DNA of 64,000 nt from Spongisporangium articulatum (lineage in GTDB: Bacteria; Actinomycetota; Actinomycetes; Actinomycetales; Kineosporiaceae), in the NCBI RefSeq assembly GCF_044465595.1, contig NZ_JBITLV010000001.1, positions 1,054,001 to 1,118,000 on the forward strand. Reading direction: 5' to 3'. This document shows, one piece after another, positions 30,892-39,706 of the stretch. Positions within the stretch are counted from its first letter, which is position 1; every line of letters begins with the position of its first letter. Below the pieces are notes generated by a model that did not search any database, was not told the origin of the DNA, and saw only the letters and a list, made by a program, of their open reading frames with translations. Made by a program: the position numbers and the translations under genes.

Positions 30892-31518
30892 TCAGCGCCG
30901 CTTCGCGAGGTACCACTGCCGGTAGGCGTAGCCGCCGCCGGCCAGCAGGATGATCAGAATCCACAGCACCGTCGGCGACGGCAGGTGGTTGCTGCCGGTG
31001 CTCGAGACGCCCTGGATCTTGGGCTCGGCGACGTACGTCGAGGTGGGGGACGGCGGCGCCTCGGTCATCGCGGCCGCGACCGTCGGGCTGGGGGACGGCG
31101 TGGGCTTGGGCGTCCTGGACGGCGTCGGCGTGGGGGTCGGGGTGGGCTTCGGCTTGGGCTTCACCCGGAAGCTGCTGGAGCCCGACGTGTCGCCGCTGGA
31201 GAAGATCGAGTCGACCTCCCAGCTGACGGTGTAGCGCCCGCTGCCGCCGTTGGCGATGCGCTGCACGACGGTCATGCCTTCGACCTGGGCGTCGCCGCGC
31301 GTGACGTCGCCCTTCGGGCCGCGCACCGAGACGGAGACCCGGCCCACGGGGAGGCGGTCGAAGCTGATCCGCACCGAACCGGGGGCCTTGCTCAGCGACG
31401 AACCGCTCGACGGCGAGACACCCGTGGCCTCGATCGCCTGCGCCGGAACGGCGCCGAGGGTGCCCGCCGTGAGGGCGCCCGCGAGCGCCAGGGCGGCCAC
31501 CACGGTCATCCTTCGCAC
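30892..31518 (-). CDS. CopC-like immunoglobulin-fold surface protein with PT-rich linker and C-terminal anchor
   Basis: About 208 residues. A signal peptide ends near PAQA; then a CopC domain with GVSPSSGSSLSKAPGSVRISFDRLPVG, a long repetitive linker KPKPTPTPTPTPSRTPKPTPSPSP, and a C-terminal membrane helix PTVLWILIILLAGGGYAYRQWYLAKRR. The N-terminal His that binds Cu(II) in CopC (normally right after the signal peptide) is missing, so this is probably not a copper chaperone. GTG 31518 is 7 nt after TACCGT and may be leaderless; ATG 31509 is the alternative. Confidence 0.75.
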   Translation of the reverse strand: MRRMTVVAALALAGALTAGTLGAVPAQAIEATGVSPSSGSSLSKAPGSVRISFDRLPVGRVSVSVRGPKGDVTRGDAQVEGMTVVQRIANGGSGRYTVSWEVDSIFSSGDTSGSSSFRVKPKPKPTPTPTPTPSRTPKPTPSPSPTVAAAMTEAPPSPTSTYVAEPKIQGVSSTGSNHLPSPTVLWILIILLAGGGYAYRQWYLAKRR

Positions 31519-31525
31519 GTCCGGC

Positions 31526-31531
31526 ACGGTA
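31526..31531 (-). promoter_or_regulatory. -10 box TACCGT of the CopC-like gene
   Basis: TACCGT on the minus strand, 7 nt before GTG 31518. Together with the plus-strand box at 31604 it defines a divergent promoter pair. Confidence 0.45.
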
Positions 31532-31603
31532 GCCGACCGAACCGGCACCAGTGGGTGCCAAGGGGACGAATATCACTTGCTGTTATGGATCATCTACTCC
31601 GTG

Positions 31604-31609
31604 TAGTGT
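31604..31609 (+). promoter_or_regulatory. -10 box TAGTGT of the PAS protein gene (leaderless)
   Basis: TAGTGT is followed by 7 nt and the GTG start at 31617. The surrounding AT-rich stretch (31571-31610) is unusual for this window. Confidence 0.6.
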
Positions 31610-31616
31610 TGCGCGC

Positions 31617-32816
31617 GTGACCCAGGTGCCCGGCACCGCTACCCTCCGCCCGCCGTTGCGCTCCGACGACCTGGGCGGTCACGCCACGTTCCGGATCGGC
31701 CCGCAGGGCATGGTCCTGACCTGGGGTCGGCCGGCTTCTCTGGTCACCGGCTGGGCGGCCGAGGAGATCATCGGTCAGGACTTCGCCGTGCTGCGCCCGC
31801 CGCCCTCGGCCGCCGCGCACGTCTCGGTCCAGGACCACGGGGAGCACCCCGAGCTGATCACCGCCGCCGAGCGCGGCGTCCACGAGGTGCAGTGCTGGCT
31901 GGCCCGGCGGGACGGCCGGCGGTTCTGGGTCAACCTGGTGATCACGTCGATGCGCGACCCGCAGGGCCGGCTACGGGGCTTCACCGTCGCCGTCGTCGAC
32001 CTCACCGACCGGTTGCGCGCCGACGCCCTGCTGGCGGTCCTCGACTCGACCCCGCAGGCCATCCTCACCGTCGACGAGCACGGCATCGTGACCTTCGCCA
32101 ACCGGGCCGGGCGGCGGTTGTTCGGGTACGGCGAGGAGATGCTGGCCGTGCCGTTGGAGCGGCTGTTGCCGGCGATGGTCCGCGAGCACCTGCCGTCGAA
32201 CTCGCCCGACGGGCAGCCGTGGCACCCGCCGCGGATGACCGGCAGCGGGCTCGAGCTGGACGCCGTGCGCCGCGACGGCTCGGTCTTCCTCGCCGAGGTC
32301 TCCCTCTCGTCGGTGCAGACGCCACGCGGACGTACGGTCACGGTGGCCATCCGGGTGGCCGACGACCGGGAGGGCCCGATGGACATCTGGGCCGAACCGG
32401 TAGGGCCTTCGACCGGCGACGTGTTCGCAGCCTCGCCCGTGGGCCGGGCCGAGGCGACGTTGGGATCCGTCGTGCTGCGCGCGAATCCGGCGCTGGAGCG
32501 GATGCTCTGCTACGGCCCGGGGGAGCTGGTCGGCGTGCACTGGGCCAAGTTCGTGCACCCCTCCGACCGGGCCGACCTGGTGGGCTCGCCGCTGCCCGCG
32601 GCGAAGCGGGTTGACCTGGCCGAGGGCGCGGCCGGGTACTACGAGGCCGAACGCCGGCTCGTGCGCCGCGACGGCCGCGTGCTGCCCGCGCTCATCGCCA
32701 CCACCGTGATGCGCGACCCCGTGGGCCGCCCCAAGAACCTGGTCGGGATCGTGCTCGACAACACGGACGCCGGCCGGGCCCGGCGCCAGCTCCTCCAACT
32801 GGCCACCCGTCTCTAG
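31617..32816 (+). CDS. Triple-PAS sensory protein without output domain
   Basis: 399 residues. Three PAS-like domains can be seen: about 20-125 (GQDFAVLRPP, RRDGRRFWVNLVITSMRDPQGRLRGFTVAVVDLTDR), about 130-245 (ILTVDEHGIVTFANRAGRRLFGYGEEML, RRDGSVFLAEVSLSS) and about 255-390 (LRANPALERMLCYGPGELVG, RRDGRVLPALIATTVMRDPVGRPKNLVGIVLDNTD). No kinase, GGDEF, STAS or PP2C domain follows, so it must act through a partner or by dimer interactions. GTG 31617 is leaderless from TAGTGT. A downstream inverted repeat separates it from the convergent GMC oxidoreductase gene. Confidence 0.8.
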   Translation: MTQVPGTATLRPPLRSDDLGGHATFRIGPQGMVLTWGRPASLVTGWAAEEIIGQDFAVLRPPPSAAAHVSVQDHGEHPELITAAERGVHEVQCWLARRDGRRFWVNLVITSMRDPQGRLRGFTVAVVDLTDRLRADALLAVLDSTPQAILTVDEHGIVTFANRAGRRLFGYGEEMLAVPLERLLPAMVREHLPSNSPDGQPWHPPRMTGSGLELDAVRRDGSVFLAEVSLSSVQTPRGRTVTVAIRVADDREGPMDIWAEPVGPSTGDVFAASPVGRAEATLGSVVLRANPALERMLCYGPGELVGVHWAKFVHPSDRADLVGSPLPAAKRVDLAEGAAGYYEAERRLVRRDGRVLPALIATTVMRDPVGRPKNLVGIVLDNTDAGRARRQLLQLATRL

Positions 32817-32817
32817 G

Positions 32818-32907
32818 GGTCGTGATCATGGAAACTTCTAGTCTCGGCCAGGTGGGCCCATTCGCCGAGGTCGGCTCGGGAGACTAGAAGTTTCCATGAT
32901 CACGACC
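32818..32907. repeat. GATC-tipped inverted repeat between convergent genes
   Basis: 28-bp perfect arms at 32818-32845 and 32880-32907 (outer GGTCGTGATCATG, inner GAAACTTCTAGTCTC) and a 34-nt loop. The inner arm differs completely from the CAGAAA-type copies, showing that only the tip is conserved. It probably serves as a bidirectional terminator. Confidence 0.85.
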
Positions 32908-32909
32908 AG

Positions 32910-34622
32910 TCAGAGGGCGGGAAGCACCGACCGCAGGTGCTCGCCGAGCCGCACACTCAACGCCACGATGGTCAGCGTCGGGTTCACCGACCCGCCGGTC
33001 GGGAACACCGACGACCCGGCCACGAACACGTTCGGCGAACCGTGCACCCGGCAGTCGGCGTCGACGACGCCGGTGCGGTCGTCGGGGGAGATCCGGGTGC
33101 CGCCCATGTGGTGGTGGGTGCTGTAGGTCATCCGCGGCCGGCCGCCGTCCCAGTCACCCTGCATGAGGCGGCCCAGCCCGGCGTTCGCGAACGCCTGGGC
33201 GTACAGGTCGCGCGACTGCGTGACCCGACGCTGGTCGTCGTCGCTCCAGTGCCAGTGCAGCACCGGTTCCTGCCGTCCGTGGGCGTCGAGGTCGCGGCCC
33301 AGCACGATCCGGTTCGACGGGTCGGGGGTCTGCTCGGTCTGGTGCACCATCTCGAAGACGTTGAGCCCCGGGGCCTCCGGGCTCTGCGTCCAGCCGGACA
33401 GGTCGACCCCCGGCTGGCTCTGCATGGCGGCGCGGGCGTTCAGCAGGTCCTGCGGGCGGGTCAGCACGGTGGCCGCCACCTTGGCCTTGGCCAGCGGGGA
33501 GGCGGCCCGGAAGGTGGGGCTGCGCAGGGCCGTGAAGGCCTGGAAACCGGGTGAGGCCATGGCATCCGCGCGGGGCAGAAGCAACAGCGCCGTCGACACG
33601 AGCCCGCGCTCGCGGACCACCGTCGGGTTGATCGAGAACTTGGCCATCACCTTGACCGGACCCGTCGCCGAGTCCTGCCAGTGCGCGTCGTACAGGCCGA
33701 GCAGCCCGGCCAGACCGGCCCCCGGGCGCGTGACGATGATGCCGCCGCGCACGATCGGGTGCTCCATCCAGTACCGCCCGACCTGGTCGTACGTGTTGCC
33801 CAGCCCCGGCCCGGCGTCCCCACCGGCCGCCGTGGCGGTGCGCAGCAGCAGCCGCGAGTTCTCGATGCCGCCCGCGGCCAGCACCACGGCCCGGGCGTTC
33901 ACGGTGCCGGTGGTGCCGTCGGAACCGCGCCACCGCACGGCGGTGACCCGCCCGGACCCGTCGGTCTCCAGGGCCGTCACGTCGGCCCTCGTGACGAGCC
34001 GCACGCCGGCCGCGCGCAGCCGCCCGACCACGCCCTGGGTGAACTTCCGCGACCCGGCGAACTGGAACATCTGCGTCTCGACCAGGGAGTCGTCGAGGTG
34101 CAGCACCTCGCGGCCGGGGCCCGCCCAGGGCTCCGGCGTGTACTGGGCCGGGCCGAGACCGGCCACCGGCTGGGCCTTCTCGTACCAGGGGTCGAGGTCG
34201 CCGCGCTTCAGCGGCCAGCCCGAGTGCGGGACGGCGGTGCGGGCCTCGAAGTCGACCTCGTCCATCGGCGCGTACCGGCAGCCGCGGTCGTCGTCACCGG
34301 GATCACCCGGGGCGTTGGACATCTCGTAGCTCCAGATGCCCGCGGTGCCGCCCAGGTAGTGCGCCCGGGTGGTGTTGATGTCCCCGCCGGGGTACGGGTT
34401 CCCATCGGAGACCCGGGTGCCGGAGCCGAGCTGGACGAGCCGGTCGTCACCGGCCTCGAGCAGCACCACGCGCGGCGCCTCCGGCAGCGGTTCGATGCCG
34501 CTCGCGGTGATGGCGGCGACCAGGGCCAACGCCACGCTCAGGCCGGCCGGCCCGCCGCCGACGATGCAGACGTCCGCGTCCAGCACCGTGCCGATCGCAC
34601 CGGCCACACTCGCCGTACTCAC
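32910..34622 (-). CDS. GMC family oxidoreductase
   Basis: 570 residues. The FAD-binding CIVGGGPAGLSVALALV is at the N terminus, VVLAAGGIENSRLLL in the middle, and the GMC C-terminal domain has THHHMGGTRISPDD and VFVAGSSVFPTGGSVNPTLTIVALSVRLGEHL (catalytic region). Such enzymes oxidise alcohols or sugars, giving ketones or lactones. GTG at 34622 overlaps the stop of the glycosyltransferase gene as GTGA, so it is coupled to sugar transfer, suggesting that it oxidises a polysaccharide building block. The substrate is not predictable from sequence alone. Confidence 0.85.
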   Translation of the reverse strand: MSTASVAGAIGTVLDADVCIVGGGPAGLSVALALVAAITASGIEPLPEAPRVVLLEAGDDRLVQLGSGTRVSDGNPYPGGDINTTRAHYLGGTAGIWSYEMSNAPGDPGDDDRGCRYAPMDEVDFEARTAVPHSGWPLKRGDLDPWYEKAQPVAGLGPAQYTPEPWAGPGREVLHLDDSLVETQMFQFAGSRKFTQGVVGRLRAAGVRLVTRADVTALETDGSGRVTAVRWRGSDGTTGTVNARAVVLAAGGIENSRLLLRTATAAGGDAGPGLGNTYDQVGRYWMEHPIVRGGIIVTRPGAGLAGLLGLYDAHWQDSATGPVKVMAKFSINPTVVRERGLVSTALLLLPRADAMASPGFQAFTALRSPTFRAASPLAKAKVAATVLTRPQDLLNARAAMQSQPGVDLSGWTQSPEAPGLNVFEMVHQTEQTPDPSNRIVLGRDLDAHGRQEPVLHWHWSDDDQRRVTQSRDLYAQAFANAGLGRLMQGDWDGGRPRMTYSTHHHMGGTRISPDDRTGVVDADCRVHGSPNVFVAGSSVFPTGGSVNPTLTIVALSVRLGEHLRSVLPAL

Positions 34623-35617
34623 TTCGAACCGCCTCCTGCGTGCGATCTCTCGGCGTCCTCCAGGCTGCCGTCCAACGAGAGTTTCGAGTGCATCAGCCCG
34701 CCCGGCCGCCAGCCCGCGGCCTTCTTCGCGGTCTCCAGCAGCTTCGGGGGGATGTAGGCGTTGGCGTAGATGCTCAGACGCATGCGCTTGTCGGCGCCGC
34801 GCAGGATCTCCGCCAGTTCCTCCCGCTCGTCGGGCGACAGCGACGCGCGCTGCACGAACCGCCCGTGCGCCTGCAGCGTGACGTCGGCGTGGTGGATGCT
34901 CATGGTCAGCCGGCTGGTCTCGCCGCCGCCCTGGTTCGCGTTCGTGAGGTTGAACCCCGAGCTGGCCGACTGGGCGTGCACGCGGTACCCCGACAGCGGG
35001 GCGGCGAGGAACCCGACGTCGCTCACGTTGGCGATCCGCAGCCAGAGGGCGATGTCGGCGTACGGCCCGTCGTCCGGGTCGAACCGCTCGTCGGCGACCA
35101 CGGAGGAGCGGGTCATCACCGACGAGACGCAGACGATGCCGCCGATGGCGATCGAGCGCCGGATGAAGTCGTGCCCCTTCTCCAGGGTGTCGACCTCGAG
35201 TCGCGACCAGTTCTGCGGCTCCCCGTACGGACGCCCGTCGTCGCCGAGGTTCAGGAACGCCGAGTGCACCATGCCCGCGCTCGGGTTCGCCTCCAGGAAG
35301 GCGACCTTGGCGGCCAGGTTGCCCGGCAGCATCAGGTCGTCGTCCGGCAGCATGACCCGGTACCGGCCCGAGCCGACGTGCAGCGCGCGGGACAGGTTGC
35401 CGAACAGCCCGATGTTCTCGGGCAGCCTGTCGTAGGTGATCCGCGGGTCGCCGATCGAGCGGACGTACTCCTCGGTGTCGTCGGTCGAGGCGTTGTCCGA
35501 GACGACGATCTCCAGGCCGTCGACGTCCTGCTCCAGCACGCTGGCCAGGCTGTTGGCGAGCAGCGCGCGACGGTTGTACGTCGGGATGCACACCGTCACG
35601 GTGGGCTGTGCGGACAT
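34619..35617 (-). CDS. Glycosyltransferase family 2
   Basis: 332 residues; GT-A fold with TVCIPTYNRRALLANSLASVLEQ, the first Asp in VVSDNASTDDT, and the DXD-like metal motif VMLPDDDLMLPGN. No membrane segment. The ATG at 35617 follows AGG by about 5 nt; two upstream starts lack spacing. It begins a two-gene unit with the GMC oxidoreductase and opens the exopolysaccharide region. Confidence 0.88.
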   Translation of the reverse strand: MSAQPTVTVCIPTYNRRALLANSLASVLEQDVDGLEIVVSDNASTDDTEEYVRSIGDPRITYDRLPENIGLFGNLSRALHVGSGRYRVMLPDDDLMLPGNLAAKVAFLEANPSAGMVHSAFLNLGDDGRPYGEPQNWSRLEVDTLEKGHDFIRRSIAIGGIVCVSSVMTRSSVVADERFDPDDGPYADIALWLRIANVSDVGFLAAPLSGYRVHAQSASSGFNLTNANQGGGETSRLTMSIHHADVTLQAHGRFVQRASLSPDEREELAEILRGADKRMRLSIYANAYIPPKLLETAKKAAGWRPGGLMHSKLSLDGSLEDAERSHAGGGSK

Positions 35618-35776
35618 CGGGACCTCGATCACTTCTCGCCAGCGTTGAGCGTGGGTAAATCTAGTGGTCACCGCCGTCCCGGCGGCCCGTTTCCGCACCT
35701 ATGTGACCCGGTAGGGGGCTGGTGAGGACCAAGGGCCCTGTGACGTAAGGGACCTTCGTCCCCGCGCGGGCCCGGG

Positions 35777-35782
35777 TAGGGT
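35777..35782 (+). promoter_or_regulatory. -10 box TAGGGT (leaderless)
   Basis: TAGGGT, 7 nt, then GTG 35790. The rest of the 172-bp divergent region to the GT2 gene on the minus strand shows no other obvious motif. Confidence 0.6.
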
Positions 35783-35789
35783 CGAAGGC

Positions 35790-36944
35790 GTGCCGCGTTG
35801 CCTGCTCGTGACCAAGGAGTTCTCGCTCACCCCCACGTCCGGGGGCATGCTGCGCACGCTCGCCCTGGCCGAGCAGCTGCGCACCCAGTACGAGACCACC
35901 GTGGTCAGCCCCCAGGGGGTCTGGGTGGCCGACCGGGGCGGCGAGTACGTCCCGGCCGCCCTGCAGACCCGCGCCGACGGTCGCTGGGGTCGCCTGCCCG
36001 CCGTGTCCGACCTGACCCGGTACCGGTCGATCTCCGGGGTGCGCACCGGGGGCCGGTCGCTGCTGCGTAACATCGCCGCCGGCGCGCACGGCCACTACGA
36101 CCTCGGCGTGCTCGACCACACGTGCCTGGCCGGCCTGACCGACGCGCTGGCCATCGGCTGCTCCACGGTCGTGGTCAGCATGCACAACGTCGAGTCCGAC
36201 CTGATGGCCCAGCGGGCCGCGGCCGCCACCGACGCCCGCGAGAAGGCCGTGATGACCCTGGAGACCCGGCTGCTGCGCCGGCTGGAGTCGCACGTCGTGC
36301 AGAGCTACCCGGTCGTGGTCTGCACCGAGGCCGACGCGGAGGTGCTGGCCGCCGGGCACCGCGCCGAGCGCCTGATCGTCTGCCGCAACGGCATCTTCCC
36401 CAACCCGAACCCGCCGGCGGCGAACCGCCGACCGCACTCGATGGTTTTCTCCGGCGCGCTGGACTGGCAGCCCAACACGGCGGGGCTGGTGTGGTTCGCC
36501 GAGCAGGTCTGGGGCCTGATCCGCGCCGAACTGCCGGACGCCGAGGCCACGATCGCGGGCCGCAACCCCGAGCCCGGGGTGCTGCAGGCCCTCGACCGCC
36601 CCGGCCTGAACGTGCTGGCCAACCCGCCGGTGATGGCCACGGTCGTCGAGGCCCACCCGCTGGGCATCGTGCCGCTGCTGTCGGGCGGCGGCTCGCGGAT
36701 CAAGATCCTCGAGTACATGGCCTCGGGCGTGGACGTGGTCTCCACCGACGTCGGCGCCTCGGGTCTGGAGGACATCCCCGACACGTTCGTCGACCGGCTG
36801 CCGATCGACCCGCGGCTGTTCGCCGACCGGGTGGTCCAGCGGCTGCGCGACCCGCGCGACAACGCGGTGGCCGCGCAGGACTGGGTGCGCAAGAACTACG
36901 CCTGGGACGTCACGCTCCAGCCTCTGCTGGACGCCGTCGACTAG
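35790..36944 (+). CDS. Glycosyltransferase, GT-B fold (family 4 type)
   Basis: 384 residues. N-terminal CLLVTKEFSLTPTSGGMLRTLALAEQL is the acceptor half; MVFSGALDWQPNTAGLVWF and PLLSGGGSRIKILEYMASGVDVVSTDVGASGLE form the nucleotide-sugar half, with the Glu of the EX7E-type motif at KILEYMASG. It transfers a sugar in the cytoplasm during polysaccharide assembly. Start GTG 35790 from a leaderless promoter. The stop TAG shares the palindrome CTAG (36941-36944) with the stop of the convergent gene. Confidence 0.87.
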   Translation: MPRCLLVTKEFSLTPTSGGMLRTLALAEQLRTQYETTVVSPQGVWVADRGGEYVPAALQTRADGRWGRLPAVSDLTRYRSISGVRTGGRSLLRNIAAGAHGHYDLGVLDHTCLAGLTDALAIGCSTVVVSMHNVESDLMAQRAAAATDAREKAVMTLETRLLRRLESHVVQSYPVVVCTEADAEVLAAGHRAERLIVCRNGIFPNPNPPAANRRPHSMVFSGALDWQPNTAGLVWFAEQVWGLIRAELPDAEATIAGRNPEPGVLQALDRPGLNVLANPPVMATVVEAHPLGIVPLLSGGGSRIKILEYMASGVDVVSTDVGASGLEDIPDTFVDRLPIDPRLFADRVVQRLRDPRDNAVAAQDWVRKNYAWDVTLQPLLDAVD

Positions 36945-37843
36945 CCCGCGCGCAGCGTGCCGCGCGCGTCCTGGGGGAGCCGGTCGGCGGCGTCCGGTAC
37001 ATAGGCGCGGTGCCCGACGTGCCAGGCCAGCGTCCAGGCCAGAGCGCCCGGGCTGCGCCGGGCAGCCACCAACCGGAAGAGCTTCAGGGCCGGGGACGAC
37101 GCCCCCGGCCTCCCGGGCTCGACGGGACTCGGGCGGGGGCTGAGGACCGCGTAGCGGTGCTCCAGCAGGGCGGCGGCCGCCCCGTACGAGCGCCCCTGCC
37201 ACCACATCGCCCGCAGCGACCGGCGCAGGCGCACGTGCACGACCGCCTCGGGGCAGTAGGTCAGGGTGACGCCCGTGAGCTGCACGCGCCAGCACAGGTC
37301 GGTGTCCTCCAGGCAGCCGACGACGGCGTCGAAACCGCCCACCTGCAGGAAGAGTTCGCGCCGGATGCCCAGGTTGCCCGCTCCCGCGTGCGGCAGGTCC
37401 GGGCCGAATGGGGAGTGCTGCAGGCCGCCCTGCTGGTCCAGCGGGCGGGTCCGTCGTACCCAGGCACCGTTCAACCGGGTGGTCCCGAACCGCCCGGCCA
37501 CGAACGGGTTCCGGTGCAAGGCGGCGACCATCGTGGCCAGCCAGTCGTCGGCGACCTCGTCGTCGGCGTCGCAGAACACCACCAGCGGGGCCTGTGCGGC
37601 GCGGGCCCCCACATTGCGCGCGTGCCCCGGCCCGCGCCGGTCCGAGGCGTCCAGCACCCGAAGACCGGGCAGCCGGTCGACGTAGGAGCAGGCCAGCTCC
37701 CGGCTGCCGTCGCGAGAACCGTTGTCGCAGATGAGGACTTCGAACGGGCCGCGGAAGGTCTGGCGGGCCAGGGCCTCGAGCTGGACGCCCAGGGTCGCCT
37801 CGGCGTCCAGGCAGGCGACCACCACGCTGACCCGCACCGCCAC
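36941..37843 (-). CDS. Glycosyltransferase family 2
   Basis: 300 residues: VSVVVACLDAEATLGVQLEALARQ, the first Asp in LICDNGSRDGS, VVFCDADDEVADDW (DXD), and GGFDAVVGCLEDTDLCWRVQL (ED of the acceptor-activating base). The C-terminal region LRRSLRAMWWQGRSYG is typical of rhamnosyl/galactofuranosyl-type enzymes. GTG at 37843 or two codons later (37837, better spaced from AGAGG). The 3' end overlaps the convergent GT gene by 4 bp. Confidence 0.87.
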   Translation of the reverse strand: MAVRVSVVVACLDAEATLGVQLEALARQTFRGPFEVLICDNGSRDGSRELACSYVDRLPGLRVLDASDRRGPGHARNVGARAAQAPLVVFCDADDEVADDWLATMVAALHRNPFVAGRFGTTRLNGAWVRRTRPLDQQGGLQHSPFGPDLPHAGAGNLGIRRELFLQVGGFDAVVGCLEDTDLCWRVQLTGVTLTYCPEAVVHVRLRRSLRAMWWQGRSYGAAAALLEHRYAVLSPRPSPVEPGRPGASSPALKLFRLVAARRSPGALAWTLAWHVGHRAYVPDAADRLPQDARGTLRAG

Positions 37844-38065
37844 CGCCTCTCGCCTTGCGTTCCCGGCTTTCGAGCGTAGAAATCGTTCTGCGGCAGGCGG
37901 TCCGGATTGGGGGTCGGGTCGCGCGGTCGGCCCAGTCGCATACCGGACAGATCGTCCCGAGGGTGGGACCTGAGGGATTGCTGAGTCGCTCTCACCGGGT
38001 TCTCAGGGGGGCTGGGGAACGCTGGAGAGCAGATCGGGGACGCTTGGGGTGGGGAGAGGTCGAGG

Positions 38066-39523
38066 GTGCGAACAGGTAGGGCTGAGGTCGGGGACGCGCA
38101 CGAGCCCCGGGCCGTGACCACCACGCTGCTGCCGTTCGACCCACCCGCCGAAACCGCCCGGCCGGCCGAGCAGACCGCCGGGCTGACCGTCGTCCTGCCC
38201 CGGCCCGTCTCGCCCGACCGGGCCGCGGACTCGCGCACCGACAGCGCCGGGAGTTCCGGGAGTGCCGGGAGCGCCGGCGAGGCCCCGCCGTCCGGCGGCG
38301 GTCGCCGCGCCCTGTGGACCTTCGCCGACCAGGCCCTGTCGAGCCTGACCAACGCCGTCCTGTCGGTCGTGGTCGCGCTGCTGGTCAGCAGCTCCGACTT
38401 CGGGGCGTTCAGCCTCGCGCTGCTGACCTTCAGCTTCGTCGTGGGGCTGACCCGGGCCGTGGTGGCCGAGCCGTTCATGGTCCGGTTCAGCGCCGTCGAC
38501 CCGCGGACCCGCTCCGGCGGTGCCGGCCGGGCCACGGGCGCCGCGCTCAGCGTCGGCCTCGTCGCCGGCGCGATCTGCCTGGCGGTGGCCGCCCTCCTCG
38601 ACGGCAGCGCCCGGACGGCCTACCTCGCCCTGGCCCTGTCACTGCCCGGCCTGTGCGTGCAGGACGTCTGGCGGCACACCTTCTTCGCCGCCGGGCGACC
38701 GGCCGCCGCAGCCCTCAACGACGCGGTCTGGACCGTGCTGCAGTTCGCCGCCCTCGGCTGGCTGATCGTGGTCGGGACCGAGTCGGTCTTCGCGATCACG
38801 CTGGCCTGGGGGGCCTCCGCGACCGCGGCGGCCGTGCTCGGGGTGACGCAGTCCGGCGTCCGGCCCCGGCTCGGCGCCACCTGGCACTGGCTGCGTGAGA
38901 CGCGCGACCTGAACGTGCATCTCGGGCTCGGGTTCGTGCTGAACCAGGGCGCCATTCAGGTGGCCACCTACGCCGTGGCGGCCATCGTCGGCCTGGCCGG
39001 CTCCGGTGCGCTGCGCGGCGCGCAGGTGCTGCTCGGCCCCCTCAACCTCGTGTTCGCCGGTTTCGGCGCGTTCGTGCTGCCGCTGCTGGCCCGCCGGGTG
39101 GCAGCGGGGCAGCCGCTGCTGAAGATCGCGGTGCCCTGCAGCGTGGTGCTCGGGCTGGGGACGTCGCTGTGGGTGGGCATCCTCGTCCTGCTGCCCGACA
39201 GCCTGGGCGAGAAGGTGCTCGGCGACAGCTGGGCCGGGGCGAGCGAGGTCATGCTGCCGTCCGGTCTGGTGCTCGTCGCGCTGGCGCTGTGCCTCGGGGC
39301 GAGCAATTCCCTGGTCGCGCTGAGCCGGGCCGATCTGATGTTGAGGATCACCCTGGTCCAGGCACCGCTCATGCTGGGGCTCGGCCTGCTCGGGGCGTTC
39401 GGTTGGGGGGCGGCGGGGGCCGCCTACGGCTTCGCCGCGGCGCAGGCGACGGGGCTGGTGATCGCCTGGCTGTTCTTCCTGCGGGCCGACGGGCGTACGG
39501 CGCCGGCTGCGGCCCTGGGCTGA
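38066..39523 (+). CDS. Wzx-like polysaccharide flippase (MATE/MOP superfamily)
   Basis: 485 residues with a polar Ser/Pro-rich cytoplasmic N terminus (about residues 1-80) and then about 12-14 membrane helices, beginning ALWTFADQALSSLTNAVLSVVVALLVS. The fold and placement beside glycosyltransferases and a Wzy-like protein indicate a lipid-linked oligosaccharide flippase. GTG 38066 follows GAGAGG; GTG 38114 would also keep the full membrane domain. The 222-bp region upstream has no gene. Confidence 0.82.
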   Translation: MRTGRAEVGDAHEPRAVTTTLLPFDPPAETARPAEQTAGLTVVLPRPVSPDRAADSRTDSAGSSGSAGSAGEAPPSGGGRRALWTFADQALSSLTNAVLSVVVALLVSSSDFGAFSLALLTFSFVVGLTRAVVAEPFMVRFSAVDPRTRSGGAGRATGAALSVGLVAGAICLAVAALLDGSARTAYLALALSLPGLCVQDVWRHTFFAAGRPAAAALNDAVWTVLQFAALGWLIVVGTESVFAITLAWGASATAAAVLGVTQSGVRPRLGATWHWLRETRDLNVHLGLGFVLNQGAIQVATYAVAAIVGLAGSGALRGAQVLLGPLNLVFAGFGAFVLPLLARRVAAGQPLLKIAVPCSVVLGLGTSLWVGILVLLPDSLGEKVLGDSWAGASEVMLPSGLVLVALALCLGASNSLVALSRADLMLRITLVQAPLMLGLGLLGAFGWGAAGAAYGFAAAQATGLVIAWLFFLRADGRTAPAAALG

Positions 39524-39556
39524 CGGCCGGGGTGACGGCCGGGGTGACGGCCGGGG
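39521..39556 (+). repeat. Three tandem 12-bp units TGACGGCCGGGG
   Basis: Three perfect copies starting at the stop codon of the flippase gene. It probably arose by slippage; no function is evident. Confidence 0.7.
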
Positions 39557-39706
39557 GCTGCCGGCGACGGGCTCGTGCCCGTCGGCCTGGGCCGGACGGG
39601 TGAGCCGGACCTCGTGAAGCTCAGTACCTGCTCAGCGGAGGGGCCGTACGGTGAAACCGACAGCCTGCCCGCCGGCCCTCCCGCCGCGACCCCGAGGACT
39701 TACCCG

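Noticed and set aside
36941..36944. Shared CTAG giving stops on both strands
   Set aside because: CTAG contains TAG on both strands by nature; a 4-bp convergent overlap is common in compact genomes.
39575..39706. N-terminal extension of the short GH26-like protein from an upstream in-frame start
   Set aside because: No ribosome site, lies in the tandem TGACGGCCGGGG region, and would put 44 unstructured residues before a normal membrane-anchor N terminus.
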